Shown here piece by piece: positions 52,914 through 64,000 of a stretch of DNA of 64,000 nucleotides; position 1 is the first letter of the stretch, and every line of letters starts with the position of its first letter. This DNA comes from Maylandia zebra (taxonomy: Eukaryota; Chordata; Actinopteri; Cichliformes; Cichlidae): contig NC_135183.1 in assembly GCF_041146795.1 (NCBI RefSeq), positions 15,581,840 to 15,645,839 on the forward strand, given 5' to 3'. Position numbers and translations under genes: made by a program. The notes beneath the pieces were generated by a model, which did no database searches, was not told the DNA's origin, and saw nothing but the letters and a program-made list of their open reading frames with translations.

Positions 52914-54414
52914 ACCCATTGTGAACAAAGAATCTCAGGGACACAAGAGACAATATCAAAGACAGTAGCAACCTGTTAATCACATACAGGCTACTATGTT
53001 GCACAATCCGTTTTGAATCTAAAGGGACTATAACTTATCTTTTTTTAAAAAAAATTCTGAGCTTTAGAGTTTACAATGTTAGTTACAGGTATTGATTAAC
53101 ACAATTTGCAAAAAAAATAAACAAAAGAGAAACACTGAACAATCGGGAGTGACCAGTTGCCAGATTATTGATTTTAAAATTTGAGAATTAAATTCGGCTT
53201 ATGTATATTAGTGTATTGGACCCATTTATCCAAGCATGACAAAAACCAACTTACTCTGTTATTCACATACGCTGTTAACTCCTCCATCCTATAAACTCAA
53301 GTGTTATTTCCCACCACAATTATAAAGTTGGTACATCTTGTAATAGCCATTTCTTTGTTATACATTTTTTACTTGCAACTAGCAAGGCACTTAGTAAACA
53401 TTTTTCTTTTTTAGACCATTCCTGTGGCGTACATCCAAAAAAAATTGTTTTCATTCCACCCCTTCCTGAGCCTGGTTCTGCCGGAGGTTTCTTCCTGTTA
53501 AAAGGGAGTTTTTCCTTCCCACTTTGAGTGATAGAGTAGAAAAGCCCTATATAAGAGCCAGTCCATTAATTTAACTTTGAAACATTCAGTGTCTGACACT
53601 GTCACAGTAATCGTAAGGGTCCTGCAGATGTCACTTGGTAATCTCACTACATTTTAACTGCACAAGACTCTGGATATTGTAGCTCCTGTGAAAAAGAAAG
53701 CCTGAAATCAGAAGTATTTGACTCCCTGGTATAACTCTCAAATGGGCACCTAAAAGCAGATAACTGGAGCGAATGGATTCTCACTAATTTAGAAGATCTT
53801 TATTTAGACTGGATAAAAAGTTTGTTGCTCTATAAAAAAAAGCCTCCATAAAGCTAGAACATCTTACTATTCATCATTGATTGAAGAAGATAAGAACAAC
53901 CCCAGGTTTCTCTTCAGCACTGTAACCAAGCTGATAAAAAGTCAGAGCACTGTTGAGCTAACTATTCCTTTAATGCTGACTAGAAATTAATTCATGAACT
54001 TTTAACCGTTTTAACCATTAGAGAAACAATTATTCATAACTTTCATTAAGTACAGCTACTGATATTTGTTTAGACAGTCTGTGAAGGTTCTCAGTCATGT
54101 AGGTCGTTGTAGTCTATGGAGCTTGGAAAGGAAAGCATCTGGAGAGCACCATGAGCTGGATAACTGAGGACATACACAGACTTTCCTAACTGGATGATTA
54201 CAAACGCATCAACAGAAGAAGAAGAAGGTGGTTTTAAATGGTAACAGGGAGGTACTGCTGGGATTTGAACCCAGGATCTCCTGTTTACTAGACAGGCGCT
54301 TTGACCAGCTAAGCCACAGCACCTCTGGATGTGTTTCTTTCCAAGCTCCTTAGATTTATTTGGACTATTTTTCCTCTAGCTGAACTAATTGAACTTTCTG
54401 AGTTAACTTCCTTC
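52914..54414. repeat. Tandem duplication, unit 1 (contains tRNA-Thr)
   Basis: It starts ACCCATTGTGAACAAAGAAT and ends with GAGTTAACTTCCTTC, directly abutting unit 2, which starts ACCCATTGTGAAGGAAGAAT. Shared blocks: 52914-53034 with 54415-54535; a LINE/SINE tail 53465-53580 with 55156-55370; and the tRNA block 54180-54409 with 55378-55578. Unit 1 lacks part of the LINE tail present in unit 2 (about 55215-55305) and carries about 600 bp extra (53582-54182), including a LINE coding fragment (about 53780-54050). Confidence 0.8.
54250..54323 (-). tRNA. tRNA-Thr (AGT), copy 1
   Basis: The minus strand begins GGTGCTGTGGCTTAGCTGG and ends GGTTCAAATCCCAGCAGTACC plus discriminator T (54250). The acceptor stem pairs in all seven positions (one G-T), and the A box TGGCTTAGCTGG and B box GGTTCAAATCC fit consensus. 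Anticodon AGT is at 54289-54287 within CTAGTAA. No CCA is encoded, as expected. No TTTT run follows closely, so transcription as an independent gene is less certain. Confidence 0.85.
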
Positions 54415-55583
54415 ACCCATTGTGAAGGAAGAATCTCAGGGACACAAGAGACAATATCAAAGACAGTAGCAACCTGTTAATCACATACAGGCTACAATGT
54501 TGCACAATCCTTTTTGAATCTAAAGGGGACTATAACCATCATAACTATATGGTGCTGTCTGACTGGAAATGACTGACAACATAAAATAATCAGGAAAGTG
54601 TTTGCTGAGGTCAGAGATTATATGAGTCAGAAACTGGATTATATAGTGGTTGAACCACTAACTTGCCAAGTAGTAGATGCCCTGTTCTTTCTCCTGAGCT
54701 ACAACCACACACAATACTGTTAAAATATAATTTATGGTATACATTTGCATGTTTATTTTGTTTATAAAATTTCTTAGGCCACTCTAGAGGTAGAGCAGGT
54801 CACCTACTAATCTTCTGTGGAACCAGCTTCCAGTTTGGATTCAGGAGACAGACACTATCTCTATGTTTAAGATTAGGCTTAAAACTTTCCTTTTTGCTAA
54901 AACATATAGATAGGGCTGGATCAGGTGACCATGAATCCTCCCTTAGTTATGCTGCAATAGGTGTAGGCTGCTGGGGGATTCCCATGATGCATTGAGTATT
55001 TCTTCTTCAGTCACCTTTCTCACTCACTATGTGTTAATAGACCTCTCTGCATTGAATCATATCTGTTATTAACCTCTGTCTCTCTTCCACAGCATGTCTT
55101 CTATCCTGTCTTCCTTCTCTCACCCCAACCAGTCGCAGCAGATGGCCCCGCTCCTCCCTGAGCCTGGTTCTGCCGGAGGTTTCTTCCTGTTAAAAGGGAG
55201 TTTTTCCTTCCCACTGTTGCCAAAGTGCTTGCTCATAGAGGAGCAGTTACTTAGAAAGAGCATAGAAAACAGTTCTTGGGTGAATGAGGCGAGTTGTGTA
55301 AAGCACTTTGAGTGATAGAGTAGAAAACCCCTATATAAGAGCCAGTCCATTAATTTAACTTTGAAACAGACTTCCCAGAATTTCCTAACTGGATAATTAC
55401 AAACGCATCAACAGAAGAAGAAGATGACAGCGAGGTACTGCTGGGATTTGAACCCAGGATCTCCTGTTTACTAGACAGGCGCTTTGACCAGCTAAGCCAC
55501 AGCACCTCTGGATGTGTTTCTTTCCAAGCTCCTTAGATTCATTTGGACTATTTTTCCCCTAACTAAACTGAGTTAACTTCAGT
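54415..55583. repeat. Tandem duplication, unit 2 (contains tRNA-Thr)
   Basis: Head-to-tail partner of unit 1. It keeps the fuller LINE 3' end: CTTCTGTGGAACCAGCTTCC near 54812, then the polymerase tail, GAGCCTGGTTCTGCCGGAGG near 55160 and AAAGCACTTTGAGTGATAGA near 55300. The fish SINE-type end ATATAAGAGCCAGTCCATT follows, so a LINE tail is joined to a SINE tail in both units, and that chimera is older than the duplication. Confidence 0.8.
55433..55506 (-). tRNA. tRNA-Thr (AGT), copy 2
   Basis: Identical over the mature tRNA to copy 1 at 54250-54323, with anticodon AGT at 55472-55470. The 3' flank differs from copy 1 after about five bases and lacks a TTTT terminator. Identity of the tRNA body next to diverged flanks suggests either selection on a functional gene or gene conversion. 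Confidence 0.85.
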
Positions 55584-55683
55584 AACTACTTCCTCCAAAC
55601 CATCAACTTGTCTTAAAGACCCCAATCTTACAAGGCTTTTCAAGGAAGTTTAATGTTTTAATTTTAAAAATGATTAGCCTCTG

Positions 55684-56765
55684 TCAGTTATTAAGCTGTA
55701 TGTACCACAGGCCTTCAAGCTGGCAGTAGTTAAACCATTACTTTAAAAGCCATCACTGGACCCAGCGGTCTTAGTTAATTATAGGCCAACCTCCAACCTT
55801 CCTTTATAAGGTTGTAGCTGTAAAATGCTTCTGTAAATGATCATCTGCAGAGGAATGGCTTATTTGAGGAGTTTCAGTCAGGTTTCAGAGCTCATCACAG
55901 AAACAGCTTTACAAATGATCTTCTTATGGCCTCTGACAGTGGACTCATGTCTGTGCCTGTCCTGCTGGACCTCAGACCTCATACTGTTGACCATAATATT
56001 TAATTATAGCTATTAGAGCATGCTGTAGGTGTTAAAGGTCTATCCAATAGATACCTATTTGTTCATGTAAGTGGACAAATCTAATTCTTTATGCACTAAG
56101 GTTACAAATATGTAAAAGTGCTTTCTGCTGTTTGTGCAGCATTAGAAATATCCTGTTTCAGAGTGCAGCTGAAAAACTAGTTCATGGATTTATTACTTTC
56201 AGACTACTGTAATTTGTTATTATCAGGATGTCCTACTGAACTCCCTGAAATGCCTTCAGTTGATCCAAAATGCTGCAGCAGGAGTACTGACAGGGACTAA
56301 AAAAGAGAGAGCATATTTCTCCTATACTGGCTTCCCTTCATCGACTCCATGTTAAATCCAGAATTGAATTTAAAATCCTCGTCAAGTACAAGGTCTTGAA
56401 TAATCAGGCCCCATCTTATCTTAATGACCTAATAGTACCATATCACCCCATTAGAGCACTTCGCTCTCAGACTGCAGGCTGACTAAAGTACTTAAAAGTA
56501 AAATGAGACAGAGCCTTCAGTTTTCAACCCCTCTTCTGTGGAACAAGCTCCCAGTTTGAATTGGGGAGACAGGCACGCTCTCTACTTTTAAGATTAGGCT
56601 TAAAATTTTTCTTTTTGATGACTCAGCTCGTTAGGGCTGTAACAGGTGACCCGGATCCAATAGGCCATGGCTGCTTGGGGCTTCTCATGAAGCTCTGACT
56701 GTTTCCTTCTTCACTCACCTTTTTTTATGCAGTCAGAGGTAACGAAGTACAAACACTTTGTATAC
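55684..56765 (+). mobile_element. CR1/L2-like LINE remnant
   Basis: A decayed polymerase region in several frames: a stretch like LNHYFKSHHWTQRS..LIIGQPPTF near 55728-55800 (canonical LKSPSLDPSDLSNYRPISNLPF), a LLDLRPHTVDH-like box near 55965, and LHRLHVKSRIEFKILVKYKV plus IVPYHPIRALRSQ near 56335-56470. It continues into the same 3' UTR type as 3430-3985. Many stops; inactive. Confidence 0.75.
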
Positions 56766-57236
56766 TCTGCAGGTAGAATTTTGGCACAACACAGAAGGAC
56801 TGCAGCTGTCCATCAGTTCGGGTTGCGTATTTCAGCATCTAGCTTGCTCTACAGAAGACCAGCGAGCGTAAAGGCAGTAATTTTTTTAAGCAGCAGGTAA
56901 TTTTAAATGCAACTTTTCTATGAGCTCAACAAAACAAAACTGTGCAGTTTGTCACACAGTGTGTTGCTAGCTAAAGGACTAGCTGCTGTATTTCACAGGA
57001 AGAGAAAAGAAAGAGCTAACTCCACTCAGAGATGGAGAAAGATTAAAAAAAAGAGGGCAGGAAAGGAAGAGAGCTTAGATTTAAAGGTAAGGACTGCTCA
57101 GTGGTGATAAACTGGACATTTTCAAGCTTACATCTAAGTCCTCGTGTTTAAATCAGATATTGGGTCTGTATATTTGACATAATGTTTTTCCATGTTGTCA
57201 AACATACTACAAAACAAACTGAGGTAGGCTAACTGT
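56766..57236. other. Gene-free stretch
   Basis: No exon, RNA gene or clear repeat was recognised. It lies between a LINE remnant and a TCAAG-type repeat. Confidence 0.4.
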
Positions 57237-57510
57237 GTTATTATTTAAAGGTAGTCAAGTCAAGTCAAGTCAAGTTTATTTATAGAGCACATTTAAAAAC
57301 AACCAAGGCTGACCAAAGTGCTGTACAGTAAATACAGATAAAAATACAATAGAACACAATTTCGTAAAACACCTCGCTGATCAAAAATAAAATAAAATAA
57401 AATAAACAAATAAATTAAACCTTTCTAAAAGCCAATGAAAAGAGGTGAGTTTTAAGAGCAGTTTTAAAAGTTTCTAGGCTTTTGGAGAATCTGACGTGAG
57501 GAGGTAAACT
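57237..57510 (-). repeat. Interspersed retroposon end with (TCAAG)n
   Basis: Four TCAAG units at about 57255-57275 precede TTTATTTATAGAGCACATTT and GACCAAAGTGCTGTACAGTA. This is the reverse complement of a very common fish retroposon 3' end (AAATGTGCTCTATAAATAAA then CTTGA repeats). An (AAAAT)n tract follows at about 57385-57405. Family not resolved. Confidence 0.6.
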
Positions 57511-57837
57511 GTAAGGTAAGAGGCAAAGTAACCCTCTATAATGTAGGCAATTTAAAAAAAATCCTTCTTTTTCTCTGTTCATGTTCTGCTTACCTGATTC
57601 AAGCTGAGTACCTTGATTAGAATCAAAACTTAGACTGAAATAAAGTTGGTATTTCTATCTACTAATATTATTTTATTGTCACATTAATATTGCACAAGGT
57701 TCAGTCAGCTTTGCATAAAAATAGATGGTAGAAATGTTCTTCAAGGAGCTACGTTTTCACTTTTACTTGCATAAAGAAGTTCAATCTGTACTTTAACTTT
57801 TACTGGAGTATTTTTCAACACTAGCATCTGTTCTTCG

Positions 57838-58112
57838 GGTGGCTGTAGCTCAGGTGGCAGAGCAGATCAGCCACTAACCAGAAGGTCGGTGGTTTGATCC
57901 CAGGCTGCTCCTTGTCTGCATGCCAAATATCCTCGGGCAAGATACTAACCTCATGTTGCTCTCTGATGCATCCATTGGAATGTGTATGACTGTTAGATAC
58001 TCAGCACTTAAAATTAGAAGAAGTGCTTGTGTGAATGAATTAGTTGTATAAAGTGCTTTGAGTGCTCAGACAGAGTAGAAAAGCACTATATAAGAACCAG
58101 TCCATTTACTTC
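57838..58112 (+). mobile_element. tRNA-derived SINE, best copy
   Basis: Head: GTGGCTGTAGCTCAGGTGGC (A-box TAGCTCAGGTGG) and GGTGGTTTGATCCCAGGCTG (B-box). Body: CCAAATATCCTCGGGCAAGA. Tail: TAAAGTGCTTTGAGTGCTC, GCACTATATAAGAACCAGTC and CATTTAC. Diverged copies lie at 9817-10050 and 12725-13000, and a tail-only piece at 62036-62123. Confidence 0.85.
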
Positions 58113-59321
58113 TGCTCAAGTACAGAATTACGGGACCTCCTCAGAGTGCAGAACATAAACTATGTTTAATGTTGTTAAATAAATATTTACTAAATATTTT
58201 AAAAGAACAAATCCCGTTTTTCTTGCTTTTTTTCTATTCTTCCTTAGTCTTGTCAAAGTGATTTGTTTATAGTAGTGAAAGCTAAAGTTAAACAGTCTCT
58301 TTAACTATGGTCTGCATACAGAATGAATGACTGGGCTCATGGAAACTTATTAACACTAACAAAGAACAGTTACATTTAAAATCTATTTTGGAAATGTTAC
58401 TATAACACAAACGGCAGTGTGTGAATGTCATGCTTTCTGACAAAGTCAACAAAATCACGAGGCTGAGATTTTTGGCCATCATTTTGTAACCTCGAAAGGT
58501 TCAAGGTTAGTAATAACCCCCCCCCTTTGGGTCCACTCTAACAAACACACCGGCGCACCCGCCGTGACAGCCATCTTACTATTCATGACCATCGCTTTTC
58601 ATTATTCAGTAACTTGCAACATACTGTAAAGATACAGCTTGTAGTATTCATTAAGAAAATCTTTGGCAGCGGATGAGTGGTGTGATTTAAATATCATACA
58701 GAAAACGTATGACATTTTTTTAAGTTGTATTTTTCTTTTCTTTCTTTCTTTCTCTGATAGACTTGTTCCTTTGCTTTACAATGCCAGCTTTTGACCATTG
58801 CCAGGTTTTCAGGTTGAATGTCTGCTTTTGTTTGCCTACTCTAAAGTACAGTCTGTTAATGAACCATAATGTCACATGTTTTAACATTGACCTTTTAAAG
58901 CCAGTTGACCGCCCACACTACAAAACGGGTTCATTCACCAGCAGAAGTTAAATAAAAAAAGGCTTTTTTCCACTTTTTTCTTTGTTCCTGTCCAGCAATG
59001 TAAGAATCAGAATTGTTGTCTGAAGGCCAAAAAATACCCCACACATTTACGTTCCCAAATGGACCATTTGCTGTAATAGTCTAGTTGATCGTCATATTTT
59101 ACTAGAATTTTTGAGTCTATCACAGCAGACAAGTCACTCACAAACTCAATGACAATCACTTCCAGGGAAGAACAGAGATGGGTGTAGGAGGTCTATTCAT
59201 AAAGAGAACACAGATTAGACTGAAGGCAAACACAGATGGGTGAATCAGTTAGTTAGAGCCGGGGCTACACTGACGCGAGTGGCACAACAATCCAGCGACG
59301 AGTAGCGTCGATCTATTGTCT
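58113..59321. other. Gene-free stretch
   Basis: No exon or RNA gene was recognised. There is a C run near 58519-58526 and a CTTT-rich tract near 58736-58752. No recognisable transposon family. Confidence 0.4.
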
Positions 59322-59627
59322 TAAGTATTTGTATAGCGCTTTACTAGTCCCTAAGGACCCCAAAGCGCTTTACACACTCAGTCATCCACCCATTCACACA
59401 CTGATGATGGCAAGCTACATTGTAGCCACAGCCACCCTGGGGTGCACTGACAGAGGCGAGGCTGCCGGTCACTGGCGCCACCGGGCCCTCTGACCACCAC
59501 CAGCAGGCAACGGGTAAAGTGTCTTGCCCAAGGACACAACGATTGAGACTGTGGGAGCCGGGGCTCGAACAAGCAATCTTTCGATTGCAAGGCAAACTTC
59601 CAATTCTTGAGCCACGATCGCCCCACA
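59322..59627 (-). mobile_element. tRNA-derived SINE, African cichlid AFC type
   Basis: The minus strand begins GGGGCGATCGTGGCTCAAGA with tRNA-like A and B boxes (B: TTGTTCGAGCCCC). It continues CACAGTCTCAATCGTTGTGT, GGTCAGAGGGCCCGGTGGCG and GGGTGGCTGTGGCTACAATG, and ends AGTAAAGCGCTATACAAATA. It is nearly full length with few decayed positions. The match to AFC SINEs of African cichlids is from memory and is the main clue to the lineage. Confidence 0.85.
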
Positions 59628-60664
59628 GTAGTGTCAGGAATGCTGAGATAATGAGCAGCAGGTGAGAGGATGTCTCGCAGGTGTTGGCCAAAAGCTGGAA
59701 CCCATCATGAGTTCCGCACAGGCGGAATACATATATGTGTATATATTATTCTGAAATTTCAAGATTAAAGTTAAAAATCTATTTTGAGAAATTGTGGCGA
59801 TTACAGTTGTTGTTTCAAGACAAATTGCCATGGTTGCTATACCCTCTGAGTTAGTGAAATTGTACTTTAAAAGAGGAAGGAAATGACTTTTCTTTTAGCA
59901 CATGAGTGTAAGCACACTGAAAAGATCTGTTGAGACGGATAAACAGACAAACTTTGAAGAGTGGATTTGTAAAATAATGAAGTGGCTGGCAGTGGACTGC
60001 AAAGGATATAGATGCTTACACCCATTTACATGACATTTTGACTTTTTTTTTCTTAAAATAGTAATATGACTTTTTTTCTCATGACTTTTGTGATTGGTTA
60101 TTAAATGTTTGCTGTTTTTTTGTTTACTATTTGTATAATTAAATAATATTTATTTCATTAAATTGTGGATTCCAGTGTTTAAGTAATAGTCCATAGTCAA
60201 TAGTCTGTATTGGTCTTCACAGTCCACAGTAATTATAATGAGAGATAAGATGTTTTCTTTTATACATGTGCGTGTAATAAATAGCAGTCATACTATCAAA
60301 AACATTAATTCAGTAAATGCAAACAACCCTGGTTCTTAAAATAGGAATCCTGCCACAAAGCACTGCCTAGAAGTAGCAGGTAAGACACCTGTCTAAATCT
60401 CGGATTTAGTCATGATCACGTGACCTGGGTTTTGAAACCCACTTCAAAGCAGTGTTTTGAAATATCTGTGCTTCAGAAACTCGGCACGGAATTGAAAAGT
60501 CAGTATCGAGCGTCCATCCCTACTGACCTGCTTCACAGCCAATTACAGGCTCAAAATGTCAATGATTCATACAGAGATTTCCCTAACTTGAGGAAACTTA
60601 CCGTTATCTTGGTGTTTGTTTGTGCTTTTGTTTTTATTTTTCCCCCTCTCTTCTTTTTCTTTGC
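59628..60664. other. Gene-free stretch
   Basis: AT-rich, no exon or RNA gene recognised. Weak tRNA-like wording near 60375-60450 (TAAGACACCTGTCTAAATCT) does not fold into a convincing tRNA. Confidence 0.4.
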
Positions 60665-60829
60665 TACGGAAGAGGATTAGGGCCACCGGAAAAAAAGTGG
60701 GCATTTTTTTCTTCTTTTCCAGAATTCTGAGAAAAAAGTCAGAATTCTGACTTTAATGTCAGAATTCTGGAAAAGAAAAAAAAGATGTGCCCACTTTTCT
60801 TCCCCCAGTAGCCCCAATCCTCTTCCGTA
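60665..60829. mobile_element. Foldback MITE, copy 2 (165 bp)
   Basis: Same termini as the element at 38779-39040: TACGGAAGAGGATTAGGGCC on the left and its inverted form on the right. The flanks CTTTGC (60659-60664) and CTTTGT (60830-60835) give a 6-bp target duplication with one mismatch. The interior holds fewer AGAATTCTGACTTTAAT units, which explains the shorter length. Confidence 0.85.
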
Positions 60830-62035
60830 CTTTGTGCCTAGAGGATATATTCTTCTAACATTGTTTTGTTCTTCAGCCTGCTCGTTGGACATTACCAGCA
60901 GAGCTCAGAGCGGAGGGGCAGGACAAATCGCTACACAAACATTCCTCTGTTTGCATAATACTCCTTTTTTGTACACTGATACCTTTAACATATGAATTAT
61001 CACTCACACGTGCAAAAATAAACCCTCTGTCCTCAGGGACCCTAAGCAGGCACTTCGTATTTGTAATGCCTTGGGCTGACTCTGCATTGCAACGTAGTTA
61101 CAGCATAAAGCACTTTGAAACAACCTTTTTGACACAATTGTGTGTCTTTTCAAAAAGATACTTGTGATCCAGTGCAGCTGGTTGTCACTGAACACAATTT
61201 CATTGTATATTTCTACAATGGCAGTTATCTAACTAATTTATTAAACCCCCCCCCCCCCCCGCAAGATGTTAAAAGAGCTAAAAGATGCTGCTAAATGGGA
61301 ATTTTGTCTTGTGTAAGCTTGATGCCAGTGACCAAATGCACTAAATGTTAAGCACTTGCTAAACAGACTTGCTCAGTGCTCAGCCAGGTAAAACACACCA
61401 AAAATAAATATTTTGATGAGCATACAGCTTTCCAAAAGGGCCATTTTAAAAACATAAAAAAGTAACCAGGGGTCCTTGCAGGTTAAAGAATCGGACACTG
61501 CTGTATTACCGTGATACATGTTAATATGATACAGTGGGCTTGGGGTAACTGGACTGGTACTTACATGGCATGTTTGTACTCTGCTTGAGCACTTGAACCA
61601 CTGGCGAAATCGAAAAATGGTTCCTAAAACCAACTCTGTGCTTTTTCAGTGATATTAGGGTCATTGCGATAAATCTAGGTAGAGTGCCACATCCAAATCT
61701 CGCTGCTGCTGCAGCACTGCGCCTGGGGTTACTGTAATCACCCCAATACGCCTGAAAAGCGCGGAGTCACTGCTTTCTTGAACCTTTGGAATTCTTCCAG
61801 TTCAGTAAACGGTTCAGGTGTTACGGGAGTTACAGATGAAAAAAGTGAGCTCAGCGAAGATGTGAGCCCCAGAAACCTGAAGTCGGAGACACATTCCACT
61901 TGTTCTCCATATAAAGAGAGGGGAGGGGACCTGTCTGTGCCCATAGGAGTCTTTTGTTTTAAGGATGTTTGGCTTCAGGTTTTTTCTGAGCACCGGTGGG
62001 ACAACGTCTACCTCCGCTCTGTACGCTGTCTTATC
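60830..62035. other. Gene-free stretch with a small LINE polymerase piece
   Basis: No exon recognised. On the minus strand about 61855-61940 encodes PLSLYGEQVECVSDFRFLGL, a conserved LINE polymerase block (compare FKFLGVNITED at 15640-15665), so a degenerate LINE lies here. A C run occurs at 61246-61260. A TATAAAGCACTTTGA-type retroposon tail lies near 61100. Confidence 0.5.
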
Positions 62036-62123
62036 TTTATGGGTGAATGAATTAGTTGTGTAAAGCGCTTTGAGTGCTCAGATAGAGCAGAAAAGCGCTA
62101 TATAAGAACCAGTCCATTTACTA
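62036..62123 (+). repeat. SINE 3' tail fragment
   Basis: GTGTAAAGCGCTTTGAGTGC and GCGCTATATAAGAACCAGTC match the tail of the SINE at 57838-58112. The tRNA head is absent, so it is a 5'-truncated copy or LINE-tail hybrid. Confidence 0.65.
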
Positions 62124-62334
62124 CAGTGTTGAACACTGAACTGTAGTCTGTGAGGCAGTGTAACACAAGTTAGGAAGGTGATAAGTAGACAGCATCAGCA
62201 GACTGGTCTGTTTCTTCTTGGTGTATTTTATTTTTCTGATATTCTGCCATCGTAAACCACTGGTTCCTAAAATCTTACTGGTTTTACACAGAATTTTACA
62301 CACTTCTGAACCTCATTAGTCTCTACCATTAAGA

Positions 62335-62445
62335 AATCAGTAATTGGATTTTTCGAGTTTTCTTTGTATTATTGTGGGATCTTTACCTTACAATATAAAG
62401 CACCTTGTGGTTGTTGTGATCTGGTGCTAAATAAATACAATTTTA
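62335..62445 (+). repeat. CR1/L2-like LINE 3' tail
   Basis: TTGTATTATTGTGGGATCTT, ACAATATAAAGCACCTTGTG and GGTGCTAAATAAATACAATT: the same tail type as the antisense copy at 5550-5705. Confidence 0.6.
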
Positions 62446-64000
62446 TTGAATAAAATTAAATTGGAATTGAATCGCACTTTTCATAACTGTCCACATTTCT
62501 GTGGACTTACACAAGGGCCATGTATCATAAACCAAGACTGTGCGGATTGCTATAGTAACCAGGTGATTTACATTGTGCAGCTGGGTTTTCTACATTGCAA
62601 AGGTCTGTCTGTTTTTACTGGGATACATTGCCATGGTAGGTTTTTCTACAAACATATCACTCTTCCTGAGAGATCCCTTGGTTCTCAGTGTGCAGGTAGG
62701 AGGGTCTAAAATGTTTCAGTAGTGTTTAAATCTGTCTATCCTTGATTATTCTGAGATGCAACTTTATTCCTTGACTGGACTGTTCCCTGTAAACTGCAAA
62801 AAATGTTCCCATTCTTCTAATAAGCATCAATATGTGATTCAGGACAGGACGCCAATCTGTTGATTATTTGTGGACTTTGTGGAATTTCCTGTGATCTGAA
62901 GGTGACAGTTTGGGCTTTTTTCCTCGCAAAGTGGTGACACATCTGAATAACTTCTACTTATGTACAAATGTTTGAAATGATGACCTTGGAATGTGTAGTT
63001 GTTCAAAAATGGGTCTAACTTGTGTAAATATAAATTCTCCTCAAATCTTCACTGAATTCCTCAGACTTCCCCATTGTTTTAAATACTGGTTCTTTTAAAA
63101 AAAAAAAAACATTTTTATGATGGCAAAAAGAACTAGTTGTTGTTGTTCGTCATGATCACTAACGAAAATAGGCTTTGGCTTTGTTAAGTAAAAGACACAT
63201 TAGAACTTCCAACACCGCTTACTACAAAATGTAAATGATTTCGGTTTTTAAAAGATGTGTGTTGTACAATCGTTCCACCACGCGCAACAAATCGCTCAAA
63301 GAATTCAAAGCCCCAAATGACCATGAAATCCATGTCACGGTGAGTGTATGTAATTTAACCCTAACTGTGAGTCAATTCAGATAACGAAAGCATGCCCCGA
63401 GTATGTGGTTAGTTTCAAAGTATACCACGAAAATAATGTGTAGCTGTGTTCTAATCATTGTAAAGAGCTAGACTACATGTTTAGAATAAAAACAGATCAA
63501 AGGAACAGGAGAAAAGAGACAAAAGATTCTCTCAGTTTATAAAGGCAACAATAATTCACACGTGATCATTTAAAAGCAAAAACATTCAGTCAGGTAGCTT
63601 CATTTCTTGTTTTTTCGAGCCTTGTCTCTTTCTGCTTTGAAAACTTTATTTCTCAATCACAGCAGCTCGTTCATTCAGAAGCAGTCAAATACGTATCGTA
63701 TAGCTGATGTTTTTTGCTCAGCTAAGAACTCTGCCTCCGTGTGGACTGGAAAACTCAGCAGCAACTCAGATTCATTCCCAACCGCACATGCTAGTATCAA
63801 TAAAGACGGATAAATCCAAAAGAGTTGGGGTAAACTGAGCTCAGTTCATACTACAGAGAGGAGAGATTCATTTTTTGTGTCTGTTAGGACACTAAGCAAC
63901 ACAGATGAGTAAAATGATGATGAGAGAGAATGAGAATAAAACTCAGACTGACCTTTTTCTACACAGTTATATAATTACAAAATGCACTGTATTTCTACCC
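62446..64000. other. Gene-free right end
   Basis: No protein exon, RNA gene or clear transposon was recognised. Small open frames here have no splice-site support or family resemblance. Confidence 0.4.

Noticed and set aside
60360-60450. Possible tRNA gene
   Set aside because: Only fragments of box-like sequence; no cloverleaf with paired acceptor and anticodon stems.

Overview
The window is vertebrate genomic DNA from a teleost fish, most likely an African-lineage cichlid. All coding sequence lies in short exons with GT-AG introns, and the proteins are clearly vertebrate. The interspersed repeats are fish types: Tc1-like elements, CR1/L2-like LINEs, a Penelope-like element, hAT and other MITEs, and tRNA-derived SINEs. 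One SINE (59322-59627) matches what I remember of the African cichlid AFC family. There is nothing bacterial, viral or CRISPR-like.

Layout. 1-5287 is repeat-rich DNA left of the first recognisable gene part: a Tc1 remnant, a Penelope-like remnant, a second Tc1 remnant and a LINE tail. 5288-20542 (+) holds all of NFIC (nuclear factor I/C) except its short first exon, which must lie upstream or be unrecognised. 20543 to about 30200 has no genes and almost no repeats, and is best read as a long NFIC 3' UTR. 30698-32255 is a nearly complete Tc1-like transposon with DD37E spacing and a single nonsense codon. 33735-48489 (+) is a complete SASS6 gene (centriole assembly protein SAS-6), 16 exons and 588 residues. 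49188-51785 (-) is a complete fetuin-A-like plasma glycoprotein gene, 7 exons and 339 residues, convergent with SASS6. 51852-64000 has no protein gene I can support. It holds a tandem duplication with two tRNA-Thr(AGT) copies, LINE and SINE remnants, and a second copy of a small foldback element also found in a SASS6 intron.

The three protein genes are functionally unrelated: a transcription factor, a centriole scaffold and a secreted liver-type protein. The most notable signals are: the canonical 532-bp DNA-binding exon of NFI split into three exons totalling exactly 532 bp; two long CA microsatellites that both begin at intron position +9 behind NFIC donors; a GC-AG intron in SASS6; a pair of foldback MITEs with shared TIRs and 6-bp target duplications; a hAT deletion derivative with about 105-bp TIRs; and the DD37E transposon. 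Exon boundaries were worked out by hand from splice sites and reading phase, and all phases close. Repeat family names and comparisons with other species are from memory and were not checked against a database.
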